Shown here: positions 1 through 12,562 of the stretch, piece after piece
Layout of the letters: each line of letters opens with the position of its first letter
Numbering within the stretch: position 1 is the first letter of the stretch
Origin: Chionoecetes opilio
Lineage: Eukaryota > Arthropoda > Malacostraca > Decapoda > Majidae
Assembly (NCBI GenBank): GCA_016584305.1
Contig: JACEEZ010013983.1
Span: forward strand, 183,501 to 247,500
DNA: 64,000 nucleotides
Reading direction: 5' to 3'
The notes under the pieces: generated by a model
Told to the model about the DNA's origin: nothing
Seen by the model: the letters and a program-made list of their open reading frames with translations, nothing else
Databases searched by the model: none
Made by a program: the position numbers and the translations under genes

Positions 1-30
1 ATATATACTATATGTATATATATATATATA

Positions 31-332
31 CGTCGCCTCCGTGGTGCAGTGGCTAGCGTGCCTGGCTACGAATCTGCGGGCCCTGGTTCGATCCCGGGCC
101 AGGGCAAGCCGGTGACCAGCCTACCCAGCTGTTCTTCCTTCCTTTCGGGGTTAATATATGGGTACCTGGGGTAACCTGGGGAAGGTAACTGTGGTAACCC
201 GGGAGTCACACTAGCCCTGTGTCCCGGGGTAACGGGTCCTCACCCACCACAGGCTCTAAGGGCTAATGCCACGGAGATGAGCACCGCATGCCACGCGCAG
301 CTTAGCGTATGCTCCCATCTTTACCTTACTAT
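31..332 (+). mobile_element. tRNA-derived SINE, family A
   Basis: The first 85 bases look like a tRNA: an A-box-like stretch (GTGGTGCAGTGGCTAGCG) and a B box (GGTTCGATCCC) sit about 40 bases apart. A unique body follows, containing a short GGTAACC-type repeat, and ends at a long AT array. A second, rearranged copy lies at 61857-62183, which confirms that it is a dispersed repeat. Confidence 0.75.
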
Positions 333-335
333 ATG

Positions 336-412
<77 letters not shown>

Positions 413-425
413 AATATATAACATA
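333..425. repeat. AT microsatellite
   Basis: Almost pure AT dinucleotide array directly after the SINE. It probably grew from the SINE's 3' tail. From 426 to 590 there is only AT-rich sequence with no gene. Confidence 0.9.
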
Positions 426-593
426 TATATATAAATCACAAGATAATGGTTACCAGCCCTCTACCATTATTTTTTTGATTGATTGCATTTTGCGTTACGC
501 AAGGAATGACGAGAAATGTAAAATACTATATATCTAGTGATCTCTATAGTAGTTTGAAAAATAATAATGATAATAGTGACAACTAGGGGAGGG

Positions 594-1047
<454 letters not shown>

Positions 1048-1103
1048 AATTACGTTGATGATGGTGATAGAATATTTGAGTTGCTTTATTATAACTATTT
1101 TAG

Positions 1104-1128
1104 TGTGCGCACGCGCACGCGTGTGTGT

Positions 1129-1211
<83 letters not shown>
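1104..1211. repeat. TG microsatellite
   Basis: Long TG array with a GC-alternating start. Open frames across it (poly His-Thr) are artefacts. Confidence 0.95.
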
Positions 1212-1212
<1 letters not shown>

Positions 1213-1213
<1 letters not shown>

Positions 1214-1462
1214 TTCACCCACGGCTTTGATCATGCGCTAGACCTGCGACCATCAACTGTTGTCCTCTCGGAAAGAGCATAGTTTTCATAGAAGTTATGG
1301 TAAGGCTGCTACCTCACACAAAACACACACACACATCCCCTTGCTCAAAGTAAACACTACCTGCCCGCATTTCTAGGGAAAAATCTCGAACCATGAAGGG
1401 GGCTCGAACCTTCGCGCGTCAATTGACACGCCATAGGTCTTTACCACTGTTCCATGCTTAAA
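1213..1462 (-). mobile_element. tRNA-derived SINE, family B, minus
   Basis: Read on the minus strand it starts with an A-box-like AGTGGTAAAGACC and a B box GGTTCGAGCCC. The family-B body follows, with the phrases TTTTTCCCTAG and TCCGAGAGGA, and ends in the flanking CA/TG array. It is more diverged than the copy at 1595-1822. Confidence 0.65.
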
Positions 1463-1463
1463 A

Positions 1464-1499
1464 GTGTTCGTGCGTGTGTGTGTGTGTGTGGGTTTTATT

Positions 1500-1563
<64 letters not shown>

Positions 1564-1590
1564 GTGTTTTATTTTGTGTGTGTGTGTCTG
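1464..1590. repeat. TG microsatellite
   Basis: TG array separating two family-B SINEs. On the minus strand it is the CA tail of the SINE that follows. Confidence 0.9.
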
Positions 1591-1594
1591 TGTC

Positions 1595-1822
1595 AAGTGT
1601 GTCATTCACCCACGCTGAACACACGATCTCCAGCTGTTACTCTCCTGGAAAGAGCTTAGGGCTCATAGATACCGATCTTTGGGTAAAGCTGGGACCACAC
1701 ACACCACATCTCTTTGGTCAAGGGGGACAGTGACAGCCCGCGTTAGTAAAAAATCTCCATGAACATGCTGGGATTGAATGTGCGACCACGGAATGGCTAG
1801 GCAACCCCTAGACCACTGATCA
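1595..1822 (-). mobile_element. tRNA-derived SINE, family B, minus
   Basis: On the minus strand the body matches the plus copy at 50054-50312 almost word for word (GTCACTGTCCCCCTTGA, CCCAAAGATC, CTCTTTCCAGGAGAG). It ends in a CA array. The tRNA-like head is at 1740-1822. Confidence 0.75.
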
Positions 1823-1852
1823 CGTGTGTGTGTGTGTGTATGTGTGTGTGTG

Positions 1853-1913
<61 letters not shown>

Positions 1914-1916
1914 TTG
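1823..1916. repeat. TG microsatellite
   Basis: TG array with a few TA and CG interruptions. Confidence 0.9.
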
Positions 1917-4084
1917 TATAACGAGAAAGGAATTCCTGTCGGCTGCTCCACGGATGCCATGATCGATTTTCTTCTTTGTGGCAGCTGTTGTCTTGCTCTG
2001 TGACTCGTGTGTTTTGATGGGCAACCTGGGTAGCTAGAATGCCGGGACGCGGTGTGGTGATGGTAGTGGTGGCGTTAGTGATGATAGTGGTGAAGTATAA
2101 GTGGTATTAATGGTGGTATAGTGATGGTAATGGTTGTTTAGTGGTGATGGTGATGTTAGATAGTAGTGATGGTGGTGGTGGTCACAGTATTGGCAGCGTT
2201 ACCGTTGGTGGTGCTTGTAATTATTGTTACTTGATGTTGGTGGCGGTGGTGGTAGAAATGATGATGGCGGAGGATATTCATTAATGGCTTCAGGGTTAGC
2301 TGATAGTAAAAAAAACATAGCTGATATAAATCAAAGTATAAAATATCATGAAAACAGTTTCGTCATTTTTAATTGCCGCGTAGAATGATGTCAACGCCTG
2401 TAATCTTAGTTATGAAGAACATTTAGAAGACAGTAATTGTTAGGAAATTGAAGTAATATTTCGGTGCTATAGGAACACATATCTGCTTGCATATAGAAGT
2501 AGATTTCATGAAAGAGCATAAGAGCGTACTGTATTTATCATACCAAAAGTCACTAATACAAATTTACATTAACGAAAGTTAATGGCGAGGTGTAACATTT
2601 TGACAAGATTGCTTTATCCTAGACTAACAACTTGAGGTTTTACAAGTGACTGCCGGTCTTAATTAGTGGTTAAAGAAACTATCCCTGTACCTGACCTTGT
2701 ATATACCTGTGCTGGACAGATGATTTCCTTCACCTAGCACCTCACCATGCGCCATGCAGATATTACAACGGAAAGCTTTTGCCATCATGATTAAGGGAAC
2801 ACTTCACCCTTCATGAAACTATGGATCTGCGGCCCCATCCCCTCACCGTTGAACAAGGCTGCCAGTGCCCCCTACCAACCAATTAAACACGAAGAGGGAG
2901 CGTTATCTTATCGACGTGACCTTTATCGTTATTGATTCCCATCCTCCCATTGTCATCTCATCTAAAATGGTCCTCTTAAGCACCGTCACCAATGGGTCGA
3001 TCGGCAGTGTTTGTACATAGCACTTGTTTTATTTTTCTGTTCTCTTCCAGACTACTAACGCTCTGATAACGTGACACAAAGTCATGAAGGTCAATGTACC
3101 ACATCTTATTTCATTCCGTTAGAATCGATTATATAATTATTCATCACATCAGAAAAATGTGTTAACAGGAACTAGTGTCCCACGCCTCCTGTATTTACCG
3201 TGTGAACAGCAAAGTTCACAGAAAATGACGCAACCCAGTGTTGCAAGTGCACGATAATGGCTGTATCGTTGATACTTGCTGCCCTATTGTCAGGCTTGAC
3301 CTCCACACCTTTTTTGAACATATTATAGTGCAAGATGTATGATTGATAGTGAAAGATGTAGTAGGTAGGAGAAAAAGTTGTTATGAAAAAAGGTAAAATT
3401 CACAAGTCATACGCACTTGCAGCAATAAAGAAATTGACAACAAAGGCGCCATTCATGATCACACATACCTCTGGTCGCCTTTTTTAAATGACACACGCAT
3501 ACCCACGCAACACTTATTCAGCATTTTTTCAAGAAATGGTAAAATGTTCAAGTGTCCAATTACTCAAATGCACGCAAGAACTATGAAATGGCAGGATTCT
3601 TGTCACGCTTTCCCCTGCTATGAAAACACACGTTGTCATAAACTTATTGGACCACTTGCGAGCGCACATTCCACACTATTTTTTTCCTTTCATTATGACT
3701 TCGCTTCTACAAAAAAGTAATAAGTGCTGCCAGCAATTCCAGGAAAACAAAACGTGGGTCGTGAGGCTCGTTTACCTGCGATTCCCTCCAGGCTACAAGG
3801 TCACACGATTTTTGCCTTTTCATACATTTTTTCTCGGTACATGTTAACGAAAACCCGAGACAGGAAAAGAGGATTATGACATCTTTTCATGCTTGTTTTT
3901 TCAACTTTTAAGTGAAGGGAAATTTTGGATTAGAGATATATAAAAAATATTTCGCTCGCATGTGAGACAGAGTAGACAGGCAGCAAAGAATTAATCTATA
4001 CATTCCTTGTTGCTTCATTGACTGGTTACATTTTTTTTTTTTTTTTTTTTACGTTGTAACCTATAGCGCATGTAGACATATGCA
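1917..4084. other. Intergenic, no gene seen
   Basis: From 2045 to 2280 the sequence is rich in GGT/GAT trinucleotides (cryptic simple sequence). The rest is unique AT-rich DNA with no frame longer than about 75 codons and no recognisable domain. A T run lies near 4030. The whole stretch recurs at 10405-12560. Confidence 0.6.
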
Positions 4085-4438
4085 GAGTCTTGATGTTGGT
4101 CGATCTCACCCGTTGGTGGCGCAGGCTGGATTTTTATAGTGACACCTGTCGTCACAGGTGAAGATCCCATTTTCTGTGATGTTTGGATCTTCAGTATAGG
4201 CGCATGCAGCCCCTAGAGTCCACCGTCACACTCGCAATCGACAGACAGGTATATGCTGCATGTGGGTTGCTTCGGCCACTCGACGATGGATTTGACAGTG
4301 CTCCTTAGTGAGACTTGAACTCGGGACCTTCTGTTCCCTACCAGGCTCTTGAAAAAAGTTGCCCCCAGCAGGATTCGAACTCGGGACATTGATTTCAGCC
4401 CCCAAGCCCGCTAACCACTCGGCCACCGCCTCCCCAAA
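4085..4438 (-). mobile_element. tRNA-derived SINE, family C, minus
   Basis: The minus strand starts with a clear tRNA Leu/Ser-like head: A box TGGCCGAGTGGTTAGC and B box GAGTTCGAATCC. A second GAGTTC-containing segment follows, and the body includes a short palindrome (CACCTGTCGTCACAGGTG). The duplicate is at 12563-12919. It is a SINE rather than a tRNA because the head does not fold through to a 3' acceptor stem and is followed by a long body. Confidence 0.75.
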
Positions 4439-4619
4439 TAGACAACATAGACAACAAGTCTCTTAGGAACGACCACAGTGTAGCACATTATATATGTAAT
4501 AACCGAAAACTAATTAGTAGCCGTTTATTGTTGACGCTGTTGTTCCAAAACTAACTCCGTGAGGCAGGGAGACCCGTCATCCATCACCAAGGAAAGTTTG
4601 GGAAATTTAAATGCAAAAA

Positions 4620-4730
4620 AGAATAATATATAATATATATATATATAATATATATTTTATATATATAATATATAGATATATTATATATATATTATATATA
4701 TATATCTATAATATATATATATATATTTTT
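4620..4730. repeat. AT array
   Basis: Imperfect AT microsatellite abutting the fold-back element. Confidence 0.85.
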
Positions 4731-4748
4731 GGTATTCTTAGGTCGATA

Positions 4749-5146
4749 CATGTTGATTTTTCAGGATGGCAAAGACACTCGTCATTCTTGGGGTTCTTTA
4801 TGCGCGTGCAACGTTTCGCCAATGGTACTTGGTATCATCGGGCAAAAATAGTTTATAAATTAATATACTAAAAACTGCTAAAAGCGAACATCTAAAAAAA
4901 AATTAAAGCAATAAAATAATCCTATATTATCTAAAATTAAAAACACAATTTATATTTATAATTTTTAGATAATATAGGATTATTTATTGCTTTAAAAAAA
5001 ATTTAGATGTTCGCTTTTAACAGTTTTTAGTATATTAATTTATAAACTATTTTAGCCTGATGATGCCAAGTGCATTGGCGAAACGTTGCACGCGCATAAA
5101 GAACCCAAGAATGACGAGTGTCTTTGCCATCCTGAAATATCAACAT
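4749..5146. mobile_element. Fold-back (long inverted repeat) element
   Basis: Two arms of about 190 bases (4749-4937 and 4958-5146) are near-perfect reverse complements, separated by about 20 AT-rich bases. Both arms carry TCAGGATGGCAAAGACACTC, CGTGCAACGTTTCGCCAATG and AGCGAACATCTAAA in mirrored order. AT arrays flank both sides. There is no coding capacity. The structure would extrude a long hairpin. The duplicate is at 13240-13642. Confidence 0.8.
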
Positions 5147-5405
5147 ATATATATAATATATAATATATATATAATATGATATATATATATATAAATATAT
5201 ATATGACATATTAATATAATTAATATATATATATAATAAATATTTTAAATATATATATATATATATAATATATATATAAATATATATATAAAATATATGT
5301 AAAAATATATATATAAGATATATATATAGAATATAGATATTTAAAATATATATATATATAATATATATAATAATATATATTTATAATATATTATATATAT
5401 ATATA

Positions 5406-5443
<38 letters not shown>

Positions 5444-5502
5444 TTAGATATATAATATATAATATATATATACTATATATATAATTTTATAATATATATA
5501 TT

Positions 5503-5550
<48 letters not shown>

Positions 5551-5690
5551 TATGTAATATAATAATATATATAGTATATAATAATATATATCAATATATA
5601 TATATATATATATGTATATATTATATTATATTTTATATATAAATTTATATATATATATTATAGTATTATTTTGATAGTATAAATAAATTT
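5147..5690. repeat. Degenerate AT-rich array
   Basis: Imperfect AT dinucleotide repeats with scattered substitutions. From 5690 to 6325 there is AT-rich unique DNA with homopolymer runs and a short GATA stretch (5820-5850). No gene. Confidence 0.8.
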
Positions 5691-6095
5691 TATAATCAAT
5701 AATATAATTAAATTTGTAGCTATTATATTTTTATATATTACCCCTTTTTTTTATATATTTTAATTTAATAATATTCATATATATAAGCATATAATTTTAT
5801 ATAATAAGACTATATATAAGATAGATAGATAGTAGATGATAGTAAATAATGCAGATAGATAACTTAATTGCATTTGAGATTATCTAAATTTGCGCTTATC
5901 TTAAAGTCTTATTCGTTTTTGAGAGTATCTGACTGTAACTTTAACTGTCCAATTTCCGTAGTGAAAATTTAAAACATCTTGATCGGCGGACCTTTAAAAT
6001 TTAACTTATAGAGCAAAATGCGTGGGGGGGTGTTTTTCTTATGGGGGTTTTTTTCTTTTGGGTTTTTGGGGTGGTTTGTTTTAAGGGGGGGGGGT

Positions 6096-6132
<37 letters not shown>

Positions 6133-6330
6133 GTTTTAGAATAGAATTTTCCCCCCAAAAACAGTCCCTTGTGCAGGACTTGATCCCTTTGAGCTTTTTT
6201 CCCCCCTTTTTAATTAAGGCAGAAATGACGTGCCGATAGAAAAAGCATATAATTACTATTATTAATAGAGGAGAAAGGGGCTTGATAGTTAAGTGACTAT
6301 TGACTGAGGATATCGCAAATCATTTGTCAG

Positions 6331-6605
6331 AATATGATCTTAGAACAGTGCCCTTGATGCAGTGACTTGATCTTAGAGCAGTGCCCTTGATGCAGTGACT
6401 TGATCTTAGAGCAGTGCCCTTGATGCAGTGACTTGATCTTAGAGCAGTGCCCTTGATGCAGTGACTTGATCTTAGAGCAGTGCCCTTGATGCAGTGACTT
6501 GATCTTAGAGCAGTGCCTTGATGCAAGTGACTTGATCTTAGAGCAGTGCCCTTGATGCAGTGACTTGATCTTAGAGCAGTGCCCTTGATGCAGTGACTTG
6601 CTACT
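6331..6605. repeat. 33-bp minisatellite, about 8 copies
   Basis: Tandem unit containing GACTTGATCTTAGAGCAGTG followed by CCCTTGATGCAGT. One unit is short by a base near 6515. Because 33 is a multiple of three, the array stays open in several frames (an 11-residue repeat), which should not be read as a gene. An eroded version is at 14500-14755. Confidence 0.9.
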
Positions 6606-6731
6606 ACTGAAGACCTGTACGAGCATCCGTAGTGAAACTTTTAAGAAAATCTTGATCTACGAGGACGCGAAGGAACTAAAAACTCTAAAAGAAGAAACTT
6701 TAAAAACTCTAAAATAGCAGCAAGAGATGAG

Positions 6732-6911
6732 GTGGTGTGTGTGTGTGTGTGTGGTGTGTGTGTGTGTGTGTGTGTGGTGTGTGTGTGTGTGTGTGGTGTG
6801 TTGTGTGTGGTGTGTGTGTGGTGTGCTGTGTGTGTCTGTGTGTGTGATGTGTGTTGTGTGTGTGTGGTGTTGTCTGTGTGTTGTGTGTGTGTGTGTGTGT
6901 GTGGTGGTGTG

Positions 6912-6957
<46 letters not shown>

Positions 6958-7601
6958 TGTGTGGTGTGGTGTGTGTGTGTGTGTTGTGTGTGGTGGTGTG
7001 TGTGGTGTCTGTGTGTGTGTGTTTGTGGTGTGTGTGTGTGTGTGTGTGGTGTGTGTGTCTTTGTGTGTGTGTGTGTGTGTGGTGTGTGTGTGTGTGTGGG
7101 CTGTGTGTGGTTGTGGTGGTGTGTGTGTGGTGGGTGTGTGTGTCTGTGTGTGTGTGTGTGTGTGTGTTGTGTGTGTGTGTGTTTTGTTTGTTTGGGGTGG
7201 TGTGTTGTGTGTGTGGGGTTGTGTGTGTGTGTGTGTGTGTCTGTTGTGTGGTGTGTGTTGTGTCTGTTGGGTTGGTGTGTGTGTGTGTGGTGTGTGTGTG
7301 TGTGTGTGTGTGTCTGGTGTCTGTGTGTGTGTGGTGTTGTGTGTGTGGTGTGTTTTGTGTGTGTGTGTGTGTGTGGTGTGTTGTGTGTGTCTGTGTGTGT
7401 GTGTGTGTGTGTGGGTGGTGTGTGTGGTGTGTGTGTGTGTGGTGTGGGTGTGTGTGGTGTGGGTGTTTTTGTGTGGGTGTGTGTGTGTGTGTGTGTCGTG
7501 TGTGTGTTGTGTGGCTGTGTGTGTCGTGTTGTGTCTGTGGTGTGTGTGGTCTGTGTGTGTGTGTTGTGTGTGTGTGTGTTGTGTGTGTGTGGTGTGTGTG
7601 C

Positions 7602-7647
<46 letters not shown>

Positions 7648-7670
7648 TGTGTGTGTGTGTGTGTGTGTCT

Positions 7671-7709
<39 letters not shown>

Positions 7710-7811
7710 TGTGTGTGTGTGTGTGTGTCTGTGTGGTGTGTGTGTGCTGTGTGGGTGTGGTGTGTGTGTGTGTGGGGGTTTGTGTGTGTGTGTCTGTGTG
7801 TGCGTGTGCGT

Positions 7812-7862
<51 letters not shown>

Positions 7863-7864
7863 TC
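6732..7864. repeat. 1.1-kb TG-rich cryptic satellite
   Basis: More than a kilobase of nearly pure G/T on the plus strand, made of TG runs broken by GG, TT and TC steps. Open frames of about 380-420 codons in every plus frame (Cys-Val) and on the minus strand (His-Thr) are composition artefacts. Confidence 0.95.
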
Positions 7865-7874
7865 CTCCCTAAGT

Positions 7875-8531
7875 CAGAGGGTCTCAACTAGTGGTCCATG
7901 GACCACTGGTGGTTCAGGTGATGATATTTTAGTGGTCCAAAGGACGTTCGCAATACATGAAAATTATCTGGAGTTTGGTGCATATATTTTTTAATGTTTT
8001 GTTCGTTGCCTGCTTGTCAGTGAGAAGAGAATCCAAGTCTGGCTGTAAAACATTAATTTTAATCTCTCCCCAGGTGAATAAAACAGACAAACACAAACCC
8101 GGCACACAGACAAGCTAGAAAGGATTGTGAAGGAGAATGAAGGATATTTTTAAGGGACTACAAAAGAAGAAAATACGTACGAGTATATAATTCAGAAAGC
8201 TAAATATCAGTGAGGGGAATATAGGAAAAGAAATAATTAAAACTGTCTGAAAATGGTTGCAATGAGGTAAAGAAGGACCGAACTTTTCTTTCTGTAAATT
8301 TTGTTTGTAAGAAATACTTTTGAAACCAAAAATGTTGGGCTTTTCCAATATTATTTTATTCATTTCTGAAAATTATGTTTACTTTATAGGAAATATATTT
8401 ATAACCAAAATGTTGCTACATACCTTTTTTGTTTATCATATCTTTAAAGTCTAAAAGGGATGGGATGGGCCACGATATTTTTTTTCCAATTGGGCAAGTG
8501 GCCATGGTTTGAAACGAGTGAAGAGCCACTG
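7875..8531. mobile_element. hAT-type MITE with 8-bp target duplication
   Basis: The element starts CAGAGGGTCTC and ends GAGCCACTG, imperfect inverted ends of hAT type (CAGNGG...CCNCTG). It is bounded by identical 8-bp direct repeats CCCTAAGT at 7867-7874 and 8532-8539, the target-site length of hAT transposons. It is 657 bp long with no transposase frame, so it is non-autonomous. The duplicate is at 15991-16632. Confidence 0.85.
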
Positions 8532-8539
8532 CCCTAAGT

Positions 8540-8745
8540 ATAATCACGCTGGACTCCCGATCGCCAACCGTTATCCTCCCGGAAAGAGTTTATAGAGATC
8601 TAAACACACCACACATACTCCTTGTTAAAGTGAAATAGTAATGCCCGTTTGTAGGAGAATCCCGTGCGTTGAGAGGGGCTCAAACGTGGAATCACCGAAT
8701 GGCGCTCCGCATGTGTGTGAGCACATAAAACCTACTATATCTGTG
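8540..8745 (-). mobile_element. tRNA-derived SINE, family B, minus
   Basis: Diverged family-B body on the minus strand (TCTTTCCGGGAGGATAACGG, then a CACACAC tract and a GTTTGAGCCCC B-box-like motif). It is inserted immediately after the hAT MITE. Confidence 0.55.
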
Positions 8746-8877
8746 TACTCGTGTAGATAAATGTGTATTGTGTGTTCGTGTATGGAGGGTATAAAACGTG
8801 GACATATGTATGAGGAAGGGGGGGGAAACATGATGATAATAAAAAGGAGGTCATGGTAATTACAGAAAAATACCACA

Positions 8878-8937
8878 TGTAGGTCCACTGCCCCTTGATT
8901 CTTCCTTTTTCGTATGTTCTTATGTTCTTATGATATA
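8878..8937 (+). mobile_element. CR1-like LINE 3' terminus
   Basis: Carries the 3' end seen elsewhere in the window (reverse complement at 36797-36850 and 43815-43870): a GTAGG...CTTCCTT segment, then tandem ATGTTCTT units. Short 3' tandem repeats are typical of CR1-like elements. Only the terminus is present. Confidence 0.55.
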
Positions 8938-9395
8938 CATAGAGGGAGAAGAAGACTCGGACACCGGCGGGACACACGAGGGATTTTCGTGCTCGTATTG
9001 ATGGAGGCCCACAGGATTTTTAGGAACGTTAACCTTCTCGTCAGGGCTCTGGATGAGGGGGAGGGGAAGGAGGAGGCATTGATGATGTCACTCAAAACTT
9101 TTGAAGGACGGCCCGCCCGTGTGGAGTCGTCGTGGTGGTAGTGGTGGTAGAAGTTTGTGGTAGCCGTCGGACCAGTAGGGGGGAAGGGGCGATTCTTTAC
9201 ATATACATAAAGGCCAGCAACCAGGGAAGGAAAGGTCCTGCACGTCAGAGGCTCCTCAGGCATCAAAGGTTTCGGTATAGCAAGACGAACTAAAGGGAAT
9301 AAAATAAGGTAAAGTAATGCATGAAGGGACTGACGTGTGTGTGTTGATGACGCTGACGCTGATATGATGATGGTGATGATCAAAATCAGGGCAAG
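8938..9395. other. Intergenic, no gene seen
   Basis: A 151-codon minus frame crosses this stretch but has no domain, and it is broken in the duplicated copy (16968-17366), which argues against coding. Confidence 0.5.
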
Positions 9396-9405
9396 AGTGG
9401 CAGCT

Positions 9406-9712
9406 TCGAGAGAGAGACGAGAGAGAGAGAGGGGGAGAGAGAGAGGGGGAGAGAGAGGGGAGAGAGGGAGAGAGAGAGAGAGAGAGAAGGAATGAGAGAG
9501 AGAGAGAGGAGAGAAGGAAAAGAGAGAGAGAGGGAAAGAGGACAGCTTCGGAGAGAGAAAGAGGGAAAAAGGAGAGAGAAAGAGAGGGAGGGGGAGAGAG
9601 AGACAGAGAGAGAGAGAAAAGAGAGAGAGGAGAAGAGAGAAAGAGAAAAAGGAGAGAAAAGAAAAAGAGAGAGAGAAAGAGGAGGGGAGAAGAGAGAGGG
9701 AGAAAAGAAGAG
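9406..9712. repeat. GA-rich array
   Basis: Imperfect GA repeats ending at the N at 9713. The purine bias gives spurious Arg-Glu frames. Confidence 0.9.
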
Positions 9713-9713
9713 N
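9713..9713. other. Single N at duplication joint
   Basis: One undetermined base lies exactly where copy 1 (GA array) meets the start of copy 2. A one-base gap at such a place is the mark of an automatic join or gap fill. Confidence 0.9.
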
Positions 9714-9981
9714 GGAAGGCGATACGCTAGACCTGGACCATCAACTGTGTCCTCTCGGAAAGAGCTATTTTCATAGAGTTATGTAAGGCTGCTACCTCAC
9801 ACAAAACACACACACACATCCCTGCTCAAAGTAAAAACACTACCTGCCCGCATTTCTAGGGAAAAATCTCGAACCATGAAGGGGGCTCGAACTTCGCGCG
9901 TCAATTGACACGCCATAGGTCTTTACCACTGTTCCATGCTTAAAAGTGTTCGTGCGTGTGTGTGTGTGTGTGGGTTTTATT

Positions 9982-10035
<54 letters not shown>

Positions 10036-10338
10036 GTGTGTGTTATGTGTTTTATTTTGTGTGTGTGTGTCTGTGTCAAGCTGTGTCATTCACCCACGCT
10101 GAACACACGATCTCCAGCTGTTACTCTCCTGGAAAGAGCTTAGGGCTCATAGATACCGATCTTTGGGTAAAGCTGGGACCACACACACCACATCTCTTTG
10201 GTCAAGGGGGACAGTGACAGCCCGCGTTAGTAAAAAATCTCCATGAACATGCTGGGATGAATGTGCGACCACGGAATGGCTAGGCAACCCCTAGACCACT
10301 GATCACGTGTGTGTGTTGTGTGTATGTGTGTGTGTGTG

Positions 10339-10398
<60 letters not shown>

Positions 10399-12562
10399 TT
10401 GTATAACGAGAAAGGAATTCTGTCGGCTGCTCCACGGATGCCAGATCGATTTTCTTCTTGTGGGCAGCTGTTGTCTTGCTCTGTGACTCGTGTGTTTTGA
10501 TGGGCAACCTGGGTAGCTAGAATGCCGGGACGCGGTGTGGTGATGGTAGTGGTGGCGTTAGTGATGATAGTGGTGAAGTATAAGTGGTATTAATGGTGGT
10601 ATAGTGATGGTAATGGTTGTTTAGTGGTGATGGTGATGTTAGATAGTAGTGATGGTGGTGGTGGTCACAGTATTGGCAGCGTTACCGTTGGTGGTGCTTG
10701 TAATTATTGTTACTTGATGTTGGTGGCGGTGGTGGTAGAAATGATGATGGCGGAGGATATTCATTAATGGCTTCAGGGTTAGCTGATAGTAAAAAAAACA
10801 TAGCTGATATAAATCAAAGTATAAAATATCATGAAAACAGTTTCGTCATTTTTAATGCCGCGTAGAATGATGTCAACGCCTGTAATCTTAGTTATGAAGA
10901 ACATTAGAAGACAGTAATTGTTAGGAAATTGAAGTAATATTTCGCGGTGCTATAGGAACACATATCTGCTTGCATATAGAAGTAGATTTCATGAAAGAGC
11001 ATAAGAGCGTACTGTATTTATCATACCAAAAGTCACTAATACAAATTTACATTAACGAAAGTTAATGGCGAGGTGTAACATTTTGACAAGATTGCTTTAT
11101 CCTAGACTAACAACTTGAGGTTTTACAAGTGACTGCCGGTCTTAATTAGTGGTTAAAGAAACTATCCCTGTACCTGACCTTGTATATACCTGTGCTGGAC
11201 AGATGATTTCCTTCACCTAGCACCTCACCATGCGCCATGCAGATATTACAACGGAAAGCTTTTGCCATCATGATTAAGGGAACACTTCACCCTTCATGAA
11301 ACTATGGATCTGCGGCCCCATCCCCTCACGTTGAACAAGGCTGCCAGTGCCCCACTACCAACCAATTAAACACGAAGAGGGAGCGTTATCTTATCGACGT
11401 GACCTTATCGTTATTGATTCCCATCCTCCCATTGTCATCTCATCTAAAATGGTCTCTTAAGCACCGTCACCAATGGGTCGATCGGCAGTGTTTGTACATA
11501 GCACTTGTTTTATTTTCTGTTCTCTTCCAGACTACTAACGCTCTGATAACGTGACACAAAGTCATGAAGGTCAATGTACCACATCTTATTTCATTCCGTT
11601 AGAATCGATTATATAATTATTCATCACATCAGAAAAATGTGTTAACAGGAACTAGTGTCCCACGCCTCCTGTATTTACCGTGTGAACAGCAAGCAAAGTT
11701 CACAGAAAATGACGCAACCCAGTGTTGCAAGTGCACGATAATGGCTGTATCGTTGATATTTGCTGCCCTATTGTCAGGCTTGACCTCCACACCTTTTTTG
11801 AACATATTATAGTGCAAGATGTATGATTGATAGTGAAAGATTGTAGTAGGTAGGAGAAAAAGTTGTTATGAAAAAAGGTAAAATTCACAAGTCATACGCA
11901 CTTGCAGCAATAAAGAAATTGACAACAAAGGCGCCATTCATGATCACACATACCTCTGGTCGCCTTTTTTAAATGACACACGCATACCCACGCAACACTT
12001 ATTCAGCATTTTTTCAAGAAATGGTAAAATGTTCAAGTGTCCAATTACTCAAATGCACGCAAGAACTATGAAATGGCAGGATTCTTGTCACGCTTTCCCT
12101 GCTATGAAAACACACGTTGTCATAAAACTTATTGGACCACTTGCGAGCGCACATTCCACACTATTTTTTCCTTTCATTATGACTTCGCTTCTACAAAAAA
12201 GTAATTAAGTGCTGCAGCAATTCCAGGAAAACACAAAACGTGGGTCGTGAGGCTCGTTTACCTGCGATTCCCTCCAGGCTACAAGGTACACGATTTTTGC
12301 CTTTTCATACATTTTTTCTCGGTACATTTTAAACGAAAACCCGAGACAGGAAAAGAGGATTATGACATCTTTCATGCTTGTTTTTTCAACTTTTAAGTGA
12401 AGGGAAATTTTGGATTAGAGATATATAAAAAATATTTCGCTCGCATGTGAGACAGAGTAGACAGGCAGCAAAGAATTAATCTATACATTCCTTGTTGCTT
12501 CATTGACTGGTTACATTTTTTTTTTTTTTTTTTTACGTTGTAACCTATAGCGCATGTAGACA

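Larger units (their letters stand above)
1228..9712 (+). repeat. Large duplication 1, copy 1
   Basis: About 8.5 kb that recurs head to tail at 9714-17990, with the same SINEs, fold-back element, minisatellite, TG block, hAT MITE and GA array in the same order. Differences are mainly single-base indels in homopolymers and repeats. Confidence 0.9.

Noticed and set aside
1104..1211. CRISPR-like or other spaced direct repeats in the TG/CA and CTGT arrays
   Set aside because: These are simple tandem repeats without unique spacers, in eukaryotic DNA.
4085..4440. A functional tRNA-Leu or tRNA-Ser gene
   Set aside because: A and B boxes are good, but the acceptor stem does not close and a long shared body follows, so it is a SINE head. 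The same reasoning was applied to 31, 38467, 44925, 50054 and 60223.
6320..6626. 11-residue repeat frames (HCIKGTALRSS type)
   Set aside because: A 33-bp minisatellite keeps every stop-free frame open; the duplicate copy is frameshifted in each unit, with no sign of constraint.
6709..7994. Open frames of 346-420 codons (Cys-Val on plus, His-Thr on minus)
   Set aside because: They lie in almost pure G/T sequence, open in all frames of one strand; there is no domain, and this is composition only. The same holds for 14834-16133.
8928..9383. 151-codon minus frame
   Set aside because: The duplicated copy at 16968-17366 breaks the frame and shifts the sequence, which argues against coding.
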